Both the position numbers and the translations under genes were made by a program. 40,241 nt of DNA from the NCBI GenBank assembly GCA_903835075.1, contig CAILLM010000007.1, forward strand, positions 1 through 40,241, read 5' to 3'. Under the pieces are notes generated by a model. It saw nothing but the letters and a program-made list of their open reading frames with translations, did no database searches and had not been told where the DNA came from. Of the stretch, positions 8,003 to 14,807 are shown in pieces. The stretch comes from Candidatus Staskawiczbacteria bacterium (lineage in GTDB: Bacteria > Patescibacteriota > Minisyncoccia > Minisyncoccales > Staskawiczbacteraceae). Every line of letters starts with the position of its first letter. Within the stretch, counting starts at the first letter, position 1.

Positions 8003-9028
8003 TTAGAATAGTCCGCTTTGCTTGCGTAAGTGGCTAAGTCCTAAATGGCTGTAGGCTAGGGCTGTAGCAACTCGGCCTTTTGGGGTGCGTTCAAGAAGGC
8101 CACATTGCATTAAATAAGGTTCGTAAATGTCTAAAATTGTTTCTTCTTCTTCCATGGCAGCTGCTGCTAATGATTGCAATCCAACAGGCCCTCCGCCAAA
8201 TTTTTCAATTAAAGCTTGCAAAATATTTCTGTCGCTGGGCTCTAATCCCATTAAGTCTACCTCTAACGAGTCTAGCGCGTGCTTGGCAATTTTTTCTGTT
8301 ATAATTTCTGCATTTTGAACTTGGGCAAAGTCGCGCACTCTTTTTACTAGCCTGTTTGCAACTCTTGGCGTAAACCTTGAACGTTCGGCAATTGCGGTAA
8401 TGGCTGCAGGTTCCATTTTTATTTTTAATAAATTTCCCGATCGCTCAATTATTTTTTTAACATCTTCTATATTATAAAAGTTAAGCTGAAAAGTTGCGCC
8501 AAATCTGTTACGTAGGGGGGCAGATAATAACCCTGGCCTTGTGGTAGCTCCAATTAAAGTAAATTTGGGTAATTTTAATTCCATTGTGCGTGCCATTGGA
8601 CCCTTTCCTAAAATTAAATTTAATTTATATTCTTCCAATGCGGGGTATAAATATTCTTCTATGGTTTTATTTATTCTGTGAATCTCATCTAAAAATAAAA
8701 CATCACCTTCTGACAAGTTTGTTAAAATTGCAGCTAAATCTCCCGCTCTTTCTAAAGCTGGGCCCGAGGTAGATTTAATTTTTTTACCCATTTCATTAGC
8801 AACTATGTAGGCTAGAGTGGTTTTGCCTAAGCCAGAGTTGCCATAAAGCAACAAGTGGTCAGGACTTTGACCACGTTGCTTAGCTGCGGTAATAATTACC
8901 TGTATATTTTCTTTAATTTTGTCTTGCCCAACGTAATCATTCCAAGAACTCGGCCTTAAAGCCGAGTCTAGTGTTTCGTCCGGTGCCTCGACAGCGGAGA
9001 GGTCTTTTTTGGGTGAAGGGGTTGACAT
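8003..9028 (-). CDS. ruvB: Holliday junction branch-migration ATPase RuvB
   Basis: Hexameric AAA+ motor that drives branch migration with RuvA. The order of motifs is canonical: LRPSSWNDYVGQ near residue 25, Walker A GNSGLGKTT (63-71), Walker B LFLDEIHR, sensor 1 GATTRPGLL, the arginine-finger segment PLRNRFG, and a C-terminal winged-helix domain ending in the GLLERTPKGRVAT block. Length 341 is normal. The ATG overlaps the TTGACA box of a plus-strand promoter that drives a structured RNA. The pilB gene lies upstream on the same strand with no obvious minus-strand terminator between, so pilB transcripts may run through into ruvB. Confidence 0.97.
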   Translation of the reverse strand: MSTPSPKKDLSAVEAPDETLDSALRPSSWNDYVGQDKIKENIQVIITAAKQRGQSPDHLLLYGNSGLGKTTLAYIVANEMGKKIKSTSGPALERAGDLAAILTNLSEGDVLFLDEIHRINKTIEEYLYPALEEYKLNLILGKGPMARTMELKLPKFTLIGATTRPGLLSAPLRNRFGATFQLNFYNIEDVKKIIERSGNLLKIKMEPAAITAIAERSRFTPRVANRLVKRVRDFAQVQNAEIITEKIAKHALDSLEVDLMGLEPSDRNILQALIEKFGGGPVGLQSLAAAAMEEEETILDIYEPYLMQCGLLERTPKGRVATALAYSHLGLSHLRKQSGLF

Positions 9029-9050
9029 ATATATTAAAAAATGATACTAT
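9022..9050 (+). promoter_or_regulatory. Sigma-70 promoter driving the structured RNA
   Basis: TTGACA at 9022-9027, exactly 17 bases, then TACTAT at 9045-9050. The -35 box overlaps the ruvB start codon region on the opposite strand. Predicted initiation is near 9057. Confidence 0.7.
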
Positions 9051-9056
9051 GGAAGA

Positions 9057-9213
9057 TATTTAGGTTAAACGATTAAGCGGCTCTAGAGTTGGAGGTATTT
9101 ATTTGGACTTACCTCAGCTTCGGATAATTCTGCTCCGGCTCAATTATTCCTCAGGCAAGTCTTTGTTTATGTCCCAGACATAAGAACACCTCCAGCTCTA
9201 AGGCCGCTTTTTG
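9057..9213 (+). ncRNA. Structured small RNA with 6S-like rod architecture, family unassigned
   Basis: No protein frame fits this interval, but it has a promoter, a folded core and a terminating U-run. A 20-base closing stem pairs 9077-9096 with 9188-9207 (19 of 20 paired, two G-U wobbles, one C-A). The 3' arm runs straight into TTTTTG, so the stem can also terminate transcription. Inside is an asymmetric bubble: about nine bases on the 5' side and a small hairpin (TTATGTC/GACATAA type, 9167-9182) on the 3' side. Beyond it is a second helix (GACTT/AAGTC, 9106-9110 with 9157-9161) and an A/T-rich apical stem. A long rod with a central bubble is the layout of 6S RNA; the SRP RNA signature is absent. 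The RNA is about 157 nt. Existence is well supported, the 6S identity is inference. Confidence 0.6.
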
Positions 9214-9218
9214 TTTAC

Positions 9219-10556
9219 TTATTTTGCTAGGTCTGCTGGTTTTGTTTCATCTTCTTCAACAACTCGCAAAACTTCGTCCATTGTGGTTTTACCTTCAACA
9301 ATATCTATTAAACCTGATTGCCACATTGTTACCATTCCTTTTTTTATTGCCAATTCTCTAACAGCAGAAACTGGGGGATTGGTTAAAATAAATCTTTCCA
9401 TTTCAGAGTCTACTAAAAATGCTTCAAATAATCCTTGTCTTCCTTTATATCCTGTAAAGTTGCAAGCTTCGCATCCGCCTTCTTTGGCTTTGGCAATTTG
9501 AACCTTATCAAGGTCGGTAATTTTTATTTCTTTTGGTAAAATTTTTAAACCTTTTTTAATACTGATTAATTCTTCTGCACTTGGAGCCACAAGAGTAGAA
9601 CACTTTTTGCAAACCTTTCTGGTGAGTCTTTGGGCAACAGCCATTTTTAAGCCAGATGCAATGGATGAAGGATCTACGCCCAAGTCTACAAGCCTTGGGA
9701 TGGTCCCAGCTGCGTCATTGGTGTGCAAAGTAGATAATACCAGGTGACCAGTAAGGGCAGCTTGTAGGGCAATTTTAGAGGTTTCTAAATCTCTAATTTC
9801 TCCCACCAAAATAACGTCTGGGTCTTGCCTAACAATAGATCTTAATCCATCAGAGAAGTCATAGCCTTTTTCTGGAGCAACTTGTGTTTGGGAAACTCCT
9901 GTTAAGTGATATTCAATTGGGTCTTCAATGGTAATAATTTTAATTTCTGGGTTTTGAATTTTTTTCAAAAAAGCATAAAGCGTGGTTGTTTTTCCAGAGC
10001 CCGTGGGACCCGTAACAATTATCATTCCATTTGGTTTGTCTATTTCTTTTTTAAAAGTTTCATAAAGATCTGGTCTTAGACCCAAATCATCTAAAGAAAT
10101 TAAACTTTTAGGGTTTAAAATTCTCATAACAATTGATTCACCATATTCTGCTGGCAAACTAGAAGTTCTAACTTCAATAAGCAATTCATCAACTTCAATT
10201 GTAAATCTTCCATCTTGTGGCTTGTCTGTGATGTTTAACTTTAGTTTTGACAAAAGCTTTAAGCGGGAAATTAAATGGTGATAAACGCTTTGTTCGAAAA
10301 AAACAACATCTTGTAAAATTCCGTCTAATCTAATTCTAAGTCTTGCTTCTTTTTCTTGCGGCTCTATGTGAATGTCGGAAACATCTAAAGCAATTGCTCC
10401 ATATAAAATTACATCTAGTAAGTCAGTAACACTGGAAACCAAATATTCTTCGATTTTTTTCTTGAAACCACCAATGTCTTTAACTTGAGATTTTACTTCC
10501 TCAATAATTTTTGGAGAGATTGAAACCGAGCCAAGTAATTTTTTAGTGTCTACCAT
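9219..10556 (-). CDS. pilB: Type IV pilus assembly ATPase, PilB/GspE family
   Basis: Cytoplasmic secretion ATPase that powers pilus extension. All core motifs are present: the N2 domain (SDIHIEPQEKEARLRIRLDG), Walker A GPTGSGKTT (183-191), Asp box EDPIEY (211-216), Walker B VGEIRD (251-256), His box GHLVLSTLHTN (270-280), and a zinc-binding tetracysteine made of CKKC (316-319) and a later CEAC. At 445 residues it is shorter than PilB of about 560, because the N-terminal MshEN-type domain is missing. It starts four bases after the degenerate DHH gene, forming an operon. With the ComEA-like protein it suggests DNA uptake or surface attachment. Confidence 0.94.
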   Translation of the reverse strand: MVDTKKLLGSVSISPKIIEEVKSQVKDIGGFKKKIEEYLVSSVTDLLDVILYGAIALDVSDIHIEPQEKEARLRIRLDGILQDVVFFEQSVYHHLISRLKLLSKLKLNITDKPQDGRFTIEVDELLIEVRTSSLPAEYGESIVMRILNPKSLISLDDLGLRPDLYETFKKEIDKPNGMIIVTGPTGSGKTTTLYAFLKKIQNPEIKIITIEDPIEYHLTGVSQTQVAPEKGYDFSDGLRSIVRQDPDVILVGEIRDLETSKIALQAALTGHLVLSTLHTNDAAGTIPRLVDLGVDPSSIASGLKMAVAQRLTRKVCKKCSTLVAPSAEELISIKKGLKILPKEIKITDLDKVQIAKAKEGGCEACNFTGYKGRQGLFEAFLVDSEMERFILTNPPVSAVRELAIKKGMVTMWQSGLIDIVEGKTTMDEVLRVVEEDETKPADLAK

Positions 10557-10560
10557 TTAT

Positions 10561-11250
10561 TTAAAGTGGATTAATATTATTTTTTATTTCTTCTAAATTT
10601 GCACCTTTTTTCATTAATTCAGAAGTTAATTGAAAAATATCTGCGGTAATATTATCTTTGAAGTCATTAGTATAAATTACTAAACCAGTTAAAAGACATT
10701 TTGCAGACTCTGCATTTATATTTTCAGCAAGACCAACAACTATTTCCGAGAGGGAGGTATCTTTTATTAGATTTATTTTACCAAATTTTTGGTTGTCTTT
10801 CGAGTTATCTATGTTTAAAACTGGAGAATCTAGTAAGAATCCAAAAGAATTTAATTTTTCCGATAATTCTTTCTGGTAGTCTTTTATACCAACAGTAATC
10901 ACGAGGTCGGGCTTGGCTTCAGCAAAATAAAAGGAAATATTGTCTTTTTTTATAGTTCCATTTTCAAGAGTTAAATGCACTTTAAGTGCTTGGTCATTTT
11001 TTTCGTAGTAAATTTGTGAAATTTGAGCAACGCTGTTTGGAATAGACATCACAAAGTTTTTTGGATAAGAAATAAAGTCCAAATTAGGTGATAAAAACTT
11101 TAAATTTTCTGGCAAAGTGTCTAACAATAAGTTTACATTTTTGCCTAAATCTTTTAAAGTATAAAAAAGAGCCAGTGTAGAGGTAATTGCCTCTGGCTCT
11201 TGTGAAGTTATTAAATAAATATTTTTTGCTTCTGATATTAAATTTTCCAT
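10561..11250 (-). CDS. Degenerate DHH-family protein, probably catalytically inactive
   Basis: The overall layout matches the NrnA/DHH phosphoesterase fold: an N-terminal Rossmann-like strand and helix, a central VLNID segment, and the C-terminal SEIVVGLAEN...AKCLLTGL...ADIFQLTSELMKKGANLEEI block. However each metal-binding motif has changed. The DPDAxGS-type motif reads QEPEAITS (17-24), the isolated Asp motif reads VGI (120-122), the DHH motif reads DNS (148-150), and the GDTG motif reads IYTN (192-195). Loss of all four suggests a non-catalytic protein. A longer frame starts at 11280, but ATG 11250 (MENLISEAKN) aligns better. It is the first gene of an operon with pilB, so a role near the pilus is possible but unproven. 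Confidence 0.75.
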   Translation of the reverse strand: MENLISEAKNIYLITSQEPEAITSTLALFYTLKDLGKNVNLLLDTLPENLKFLSPNLDFISYPKNFVMSIPNSVAQISQIYYEKNDQALKVHLTLENGTIKKDNISFYFAEAKPDLVITVGIKDYQKELSEKLNSFGFLLDSPVLNIDNSKDNQKFGKINLIKDTSLSEIVVGLAENINAESAKCLLTGLVIYTNDFKDNITADIFQLTSELMKKGANLEEIKNNINPL

Positions 11251-11286
11251 GTTAATATACCCTATAAAATTTAAGCACATAAGTCA

Positions 11287-11718
11287 ATGTTAATAAAGTA
11301 CACAACTACAAGCTATAAAGACACACAAAAATTTGGACAAGAGTTAGCCAAGGATATTCTAGGTTTTCCACTAAAAAAAATTGCAACTGTTTTGTGTTTG
11401 TATGGAGATTTAGGGGTAGGGAAAACAACTTTTTTGCAAGGTTTTGCAAAAGGCCTTGGCATAAAAGAAAAAATATTAAGCCCAACATATGTGGTAATGA
11501 GGCGTTTCGGTTACTTTTATCATTTTGATTGTTACAGATTAAAAGACGAAAAGGATATTTTGGAATTGGGCTGGGAAGAAATAATTTCCAATCCAAAAAA
11601 CATTGTAGCAGTTGAATGGCCCGAGCGTATAAAAAAAGTTTTACCAAAAACCGCAATTAAAATTGAATTTAAAACCCTTGAAGAAAATAAAAGGGAATTG
11701 ACAATGAAAAGATTATAG
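11287..11718 (+). CDS. tsaE: tRNA threonylcarbamoyladenosine biosynthesis ATPase TsaE
   Basis: P-loop ATPase that supports TsaB/TsaD in making t6A at position 37 of ANN-decoding tRNAs. Walker A is GDLGVGKTT (40-48). The family signature SPTYVVMRRFG..FYHFDCYRL follows, then the LELGWEEII and VAVEWPERI blocks. Length 143 is normal. It is divergent from the DHH-pilB operon with only 36 bp between start codons, so both promoters must be very compact. A TATAAA at 11263-11268 would serve as its -10. The next gene follows 35 bp later. Confidence 0.95.
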   Translation: MLIKYTTTSYKDTQKFGQELAKDILGFPLKKIATVLCLYGDLGVGKTTFLQGFAKGLGIKEKILSPTYVVMRRFGYFYHFDCYRLKDEKDILELGWEEIISNPKNIVAVEWPERIKKVLPKTAIKIEFKTLEENKRELTMKRL

Positions 11719-11753
11719 GGTAGTTTTAAGGGGCTCATTGAAAGGAGAAAATT

Positions 11754-12014
11754 ATGATAATATCCATAGGATTATTATTCCGATTGTTGAATATTGCAAA
11801 CCGCGAGGTTGATGAGAATATCGCTAAGAGCGCAGAGGCTCGGAGCAAAGTAATTGAAAATTATGGACAACTACTTGTTGTTAGAGATTTGATATCGCAC
11901 GCCTTGGAAAATTGCGATATGCTGATTGAACTTTCGCCCAGCAACCAAAGCCTTTTAGAACCTTTTATTGTCAGACATACGCAGGATGCGACGTCGCTGG
12001 AAGCTTCACGGTGA
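11754..12014 (+). CDS. Small orphan protein with a strong ribosome-binding site
   Basis: An 86-residue helical protein with no recognised domain. The first 15 residues are hydrophobic (MIISIGLLFRLLNIA) and could be a weak membrane contact or an amphipathic helix; the rest is soluble. It is one of the very few genes here with a textbook Shine-Dalgarno sequence (AAAGGAG, 11741-11747). Its codons and base composition are more GC-rich than its neighbours (many GCG, CGC, TCG codons). It is followed immediately by a terminator. These features set it apart and may reflect recent acquisition. It could be expressed with tsaE or alone. Function unknown. Confidence 0.65.
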   Translation: MIISIGLLFRLLNIANREVDENIAKSAEARSKVIENYGQLLVVRDLISHALENCDMLIELSPSNQSLLEPFIVRHTQDATSLEASR

Positions 12015-12031
12015 TTTTAGTGATTTGTTTG

Positions 12032-12057
12032 CCCAAAAATTTGGGCTCTTTTTTTAT
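12032..12057 (+). terminator. Rho-independent terminator
   Basis: GCCCAAA, two-base loop, TTTGGGC, then CTC and T7. It closes the small gene ending at 12014. Confidence 0.9.
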
Positions 12058-12079
12058 AATTTAAGGGGTATTTTTTTGT

Positions 12080-12097
12080 GGTTGTCATATGACAACC
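12080..12097. repeat. Perfect 18-bp palindrome (first of three)
   Basis: GGTTGTCAT followed by its exact reverse complement ATGACAACC, no central spacer. It is located just after a terminator in a gene-free stretch. Could be an operator for a dimeric regulator or a cruciform site. Confidence 0.8.
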
Positions 12098-12120
12098 TTC
12101 GCAATATTGATAGGGGGCAT

Positions 12121-12141
12121 TTTTTCACGTCACGTGAAAAA
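12121..12141. repeat. Perfect 21-bp palindrome (second of three)
   Basis: Arms of ten bases, TTTTTCACGT and ACGTGAAAAA, around one central C. The core CACGT-C-ACGTG is itself dyad-symmetric. No T-run beyond the arm, so it is not an ordinary terminator on the plus strand. Confidence 0.8.
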
Positions 12142-12157
12142 GTATAAACAAAATAAT

Positions 12158-12179
12158 CAGGTTAACCATGGTTAACCTG
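12158..12179. repeat. Perfect 22-bp palindrome (third of three)
   Basis: CAGGTTAACCA followed by its exact reverse complement. It contains two GTTAAC and a central CCATGG. It lies about 100 bp upstream of the 5' nuclease gene start. The remaining gap (12180-12279) holds no gene; TAAAAT at 12269-12274 sits just before the ATG at 12280. Confidence 0.85.
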
Positions 12180-12279
12180 CACGATTAATTTGCTTTAGTG
12201 CTAATATTATAATTTATGCGGTCGTCGTAAATATGATGCTGACTATTTTTGTTGTGTAAAAAATATGATAAAATGAAGA

Positions 12280-13158
12280 ATGGAAAAAAGATTAATTATT
12301 ATTGATTCTAATGCGTTGTTGCACAGGTCATTTCATGCGTTGCCACCTTTAATGACAAAGTCGGGGCAGGAGACAGGAGCTGTTTATGGTTATTTGCTTA
12401 CTTTGTTTAAGGCTATAACTGATTTAAAACCAGATTACGTTGTTGCTTGTTTTGATACGAAGTCGCCAACGTTTCGCCACGAAATGTATAAAGAGTACAA
12501 AGCACAAAGGCCGGTAACTCCCGGTGGAATTGTTTCGCAAATTCCTGTTACAAAAACAGTTGTTGAAGCTTTGGGGATTCCCATTTTTGCAGTTGAAGGA
12601 GTTGAGGCCGATGACTTAATCGCCACAATTTGTGCTAAAAATCCCGACTTGGAGATATTTATTGTTTCGGGAGATATGGATAACACGCAATTGGTTAATG
12701 AAAAAATAAAAGTTTACACGCTGGGAAAAGGAATAAAAGATACTGTTATTTATGACATAGCCAAGGTACAAGAAAGATTTGGGGTGAAGCCCGAGCAAAT
12801 GGTAGATTTCAAAGCTTTAACTGGTGACCCTTCAGATAACATTCCTGGAGTAGAGGGAATTGGTAAAAAAACAGCTGCTGAAATAATTCAAAAATATGGA
12901 AGCGTAAAAAACTTGTACGAAGAGCTGGCAACTGACACGGCAATTTTGAAGCCAAAAGTAAAAGAAGCCTTAAAGCTAAACAAAGAGTCGGCCTTAATGT
13001 CCCGTGACTTGGCTCAAATGAAGGATGACGTAGAAATAGAATTCAAAATTGAAGACTGTAATTTTGGGAAATTTGATGCTAAAAAAGTTGCAGAAGTTTT
13101 TAATAGTTTGGAGTTTTATAGCCTCATTGACCGTTTATCACAATTAGTCTACAATTAA
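12280..13158 (+). CDS. Freestanding 5'-3' exonuclease/flap endonuclease (PolA N-terminal type)
   Basis: Contains only the 5' nuclease domain that usually forms the N-terminus of DNA polymerase I. The metal-binding acidic residues appear in LIIIDSNALLHRSF, VEADDLIAT, VSGDMDNTQLV and the H3TH segment DFKALTGDPSDNIPGVEGIGKKTAAEII. At 292 residues it ends just where the polA linker would begin, and the following DNA shows no polymerase remnants, so the gene is naturally freestanding rather than broken in this window. The likely role is removal of RNA primers and flaps. A -10-like TAAAAT at 12269-12274 suggests a leaderless or nearly leaderless message. Confidence 0.93.
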   Translation: MEKRLIIIDSNALLHRSFHALPPLMTKSGQETGAVYGYLLTLFKAITDLKPDYVVACFDTKSPTFRHEMYKEYKAQRPVTPGGIVSQIPVTKTVVEALGIPIFAVEGVEADDLIATICAKNPDLEIFIVSGDMDNTQLVNEKIKVYTLGKGIKDTVIYDIAKVQERFGVKPEQMVDFKALTGDPSDNIPGVEGIGKKTAAEIIQKYGSVKNLYEELATDTAILKPKVKEALKLNKESALMSRDLAQMKDDVEIEFKIEDCNFGKFDAKKVAEVFNSLEFYSLIDRLSQLVYN

Positions 13159-13202
13159 TTAAAGAATTTTAATTAGTTTAATTTTTAAAATTGATAAAAA
13201 AT

Positions 13203-13790
13203 ATGTACAAAGTTTCATTTAAGGTGGCTTTACCCGTTATCCTTGCGGGAATGTTTGCAATAGTTGTTTTTATAGCATTAAACCCAGAAGGCTTGAGTCC
13301 AAGTTTTTATGTAATTTTATTTTTATTGTCTGTTTTTATCTTTTTTTATGGATTACATGTTGGACAAAGCGTTGCTCAGCCAATTGAAAAAATATTGAAA
13401 AGGGCTGTTGACTTAAGTAAGGGTGACACAAAAGCTAGGTTTTATTTAGAAACTAAAGATGAGTTTGGTGAGCTTGCTCAAATTTTCAATAAAATAGCAG
13501 ATGATATAGAAAATAGTCGTAATAAGGCAGAAAATTCAGAAAAATCAGTTAATATAAAAGTGAAAGCAAAAACTCAAGATTTGGAAGAAGTAATAAGCGC
13601 TTTAGAGCAAAAAGTTAAAAATAGAACAATTGAGGTGGAAAGATTAATGAAACAGCAAGGGTTAGTTACACCTGCTGAGCCCGAAGAAACTCAAGTTACA
13701 GAAATTCCAGCTAAACCAAAAACTCGTGTGTCTAAAAAAACGAGCACCGTAGTAGATGGTGACATTGACGCAACAGATGGTCAAACTTAA
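13203..13790 (+). CDS. Two-helix membrane protein with HAMP domain and coiled coil
   Basis: Residues about 6-26 and 34-55 form two membrane helices. They are followed by a HAMP domain (QPIEKILKRAVDLSKGDTKARFYLETKDEFGELAQIFNKIADDIE), then a coiled coil of about 45 residues and a low-complexity Pro/Glu/Thr/Lys tail. HAMP domains normally relay signals into a kinase, cyclase or chemoreceptor module, but none is fused here and the protein ends after the tail. The short extracytoplasmic loop (about eight residues) gives no room for a sensor domain. A TTG at 13191 is possible, but ATG 13203 is preferred. It precedes mutM by six bases, so they share an operon with the 5' nuclease. Confidence 0.8.
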   Translation: MYKVSFKVALPVILAGMFAIVVFIALNPEGLSPSFYVILFLLSVFIFFYGLHVGQSVAQPIEKILKRAVDLSKGDTKARFYLETKDEFGELAQIFNKIADDIENSRNKAENSEKSVNIKVKAKTQDLEEVISALEQKVKNRTIEVERLMKQQGLVTPAEPEETQVTEIPAKPKTRVSKKTSTVVDGDIDATDGQT

Positions 13791-13796
13791 AAAAAT

Positions 13797-14702
13797 ATGC
13801 CAGAATTACCAGAAGTAGAAACAACAGTAAAAGGTTTAAATGCAAAGGTCTGTAACAGGACCTTTGTTTCTGTTTGGTCAGACTGGTCCAAGTTAGTTAA
13901 AAAACCAAAAGATTTTAAAGATTTTGAGAGAGAAATAAAAAATAAAAAAATTAAAAAAATTTGGCGTCGTGCTAAAAATATTATTTTTGATTTATCTGGT
14001 GGATATTCTCTTTTAATTCATCAAAAAATGACAGGTCACATGTTGGTTGGGAAGTGGGTTATGCAAGACGGCCAGTGGAAGCCAGAAAAAGATGGCCCGC
14101 TTAACGATCCGTATAATAGGTTTTTGCATTTAGTTTTTTATTTTGATAATAAAGAAATGATGGCACTTTCTGATGCTAGAAAATTTGCAAAAGTTGAATT
14201 ATGGAAAACTAATGAGTTGTTAAATTCAAAAGAATTTATAAATTTAGGTCCAGAACCTTTAGAAGAAAGTTTTACTTTTGAAGAGTTTAAAAAAGTATTG
14301 TTGGGAAGCCCGCCTTCAGACCCAAAGGGTGCCCCGCTACGGCGAGGCAAGGTAAAACAGGTTTTAATGGTACCACAAATAATAGCAGGCATAGGGAATA
14401 TTTATGCTTCAGAAATTTTGTGGCAAGCAAAGGTGCACCCCGAAAAAAGTGTTGCCAAATTAAACACAAAAGAGTTAAAGTTGATTTATCAAGCTATAAA
14501 AAATGTTTTGGGAAAAGCAGTTAAATTAGAGGGAGACAGTTTTTCTGATTATAGAAAACCAGATGGCAATAAGGGAAATTTTCATGCGGAAAGAAAAGTT
14601 TATAATAGAGAGGGACAAGAATGCAAAAAGTGTAAGGTAAAAATAAAAAGAATAAAATTTGGTGGCAGAAGCACATTTTTTTGCCCAAATTGCCAAAAAT
14701 GA
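13797..14702 (+). CDS. mutM: Formamidopyrimidine-DNA glycosylase (MutM/Fpg)
   Basis: Bifunctional glycosylase/AP lyase that removes oxidised purines such as 8-oxoguanine. After Met, Pro2 and Glu3 of PELPEVET form the catalytic N-terminus. Lys60 in RRAK is the conserved DNA-contacting lysine. HQKMTGHM and the H2TH segment GIGNIYASEILWQAKVHP follow, and the zinc finger uses Cys276, 279, 296 and 299. At 301 residues it is slightly long because of an insert near residues 170-182 (GSPPSDPKGAPLR) encoded by GC-rich inverted repeats. The insert lies just before the H2TH motif, where the family normally has only a short turn. The gene is in a plus-strand operon with the HAMP protein. Confidence 0.96.
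   Translation: MPELPEVETTVKGLNAKVCNRTFVSVWSDWSKLVKKPKDFKDFEREIKNKKIKKIWRRAKNIIFDLSGGYSLLIHQKMTGHMLVGKWVMQDGQWKPEKDGPLNDPYNRFLHLVFYFDNKEMMALSDARKFAKVELWKTNELLNSKEFINLGPEPLEESFTFEEFKKVLLGSPPSDPKGAPLRRGKVKQVLMVPQIIAGIGNIYASEILWQAKVHPEKSVAKLNTKELKLIYQAIKNVLGKAVKLEGDSFSDYRKPDGNKGNFHAERKVYNREGQECKKCKVKIKRIKFGGRSTFFCPNCQK
14306..14348. repeat. GC-rich inverted-repeat insert inside mutM
   Basis: Contains ACCC-AAA-GGGT and, at 14331-14348, a GCC-C-CGC arm, TACG loop and GCG-A-GGC arm. It is translated in frame as roughly GSPPSDPKGAPLR between two conserved MutM segments. The surrounding gene is A/T-rich. Part of the family of in-frame elements seen in uvrB, ruvA, holA and ileS. Confidence 0.7.
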
Positions 14703-14807
14703 TTTATTTTATTTACAACCTTCTATATATTTTTTATAAGATGGTTGCGAGCTGTTTTAGATCTCCCTCTGTGAGTGGTGTATATATTTTTATAAAAATT
14801 TAAACTA

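Noticed and set aside
9057-9213. SRP (4.5S) RNA
   Set aside because: The conserved apical loop and GGAAG...GCAG internal-loop signature is missing on both strands; the same holds for 22096-22267.
12280-13202. Frameshifted or truncated full-length polA
   Set aside because: The DNA after 13158 shows no polymerase or proofreading motifs in any frame; the next gene is a HAMP protein.
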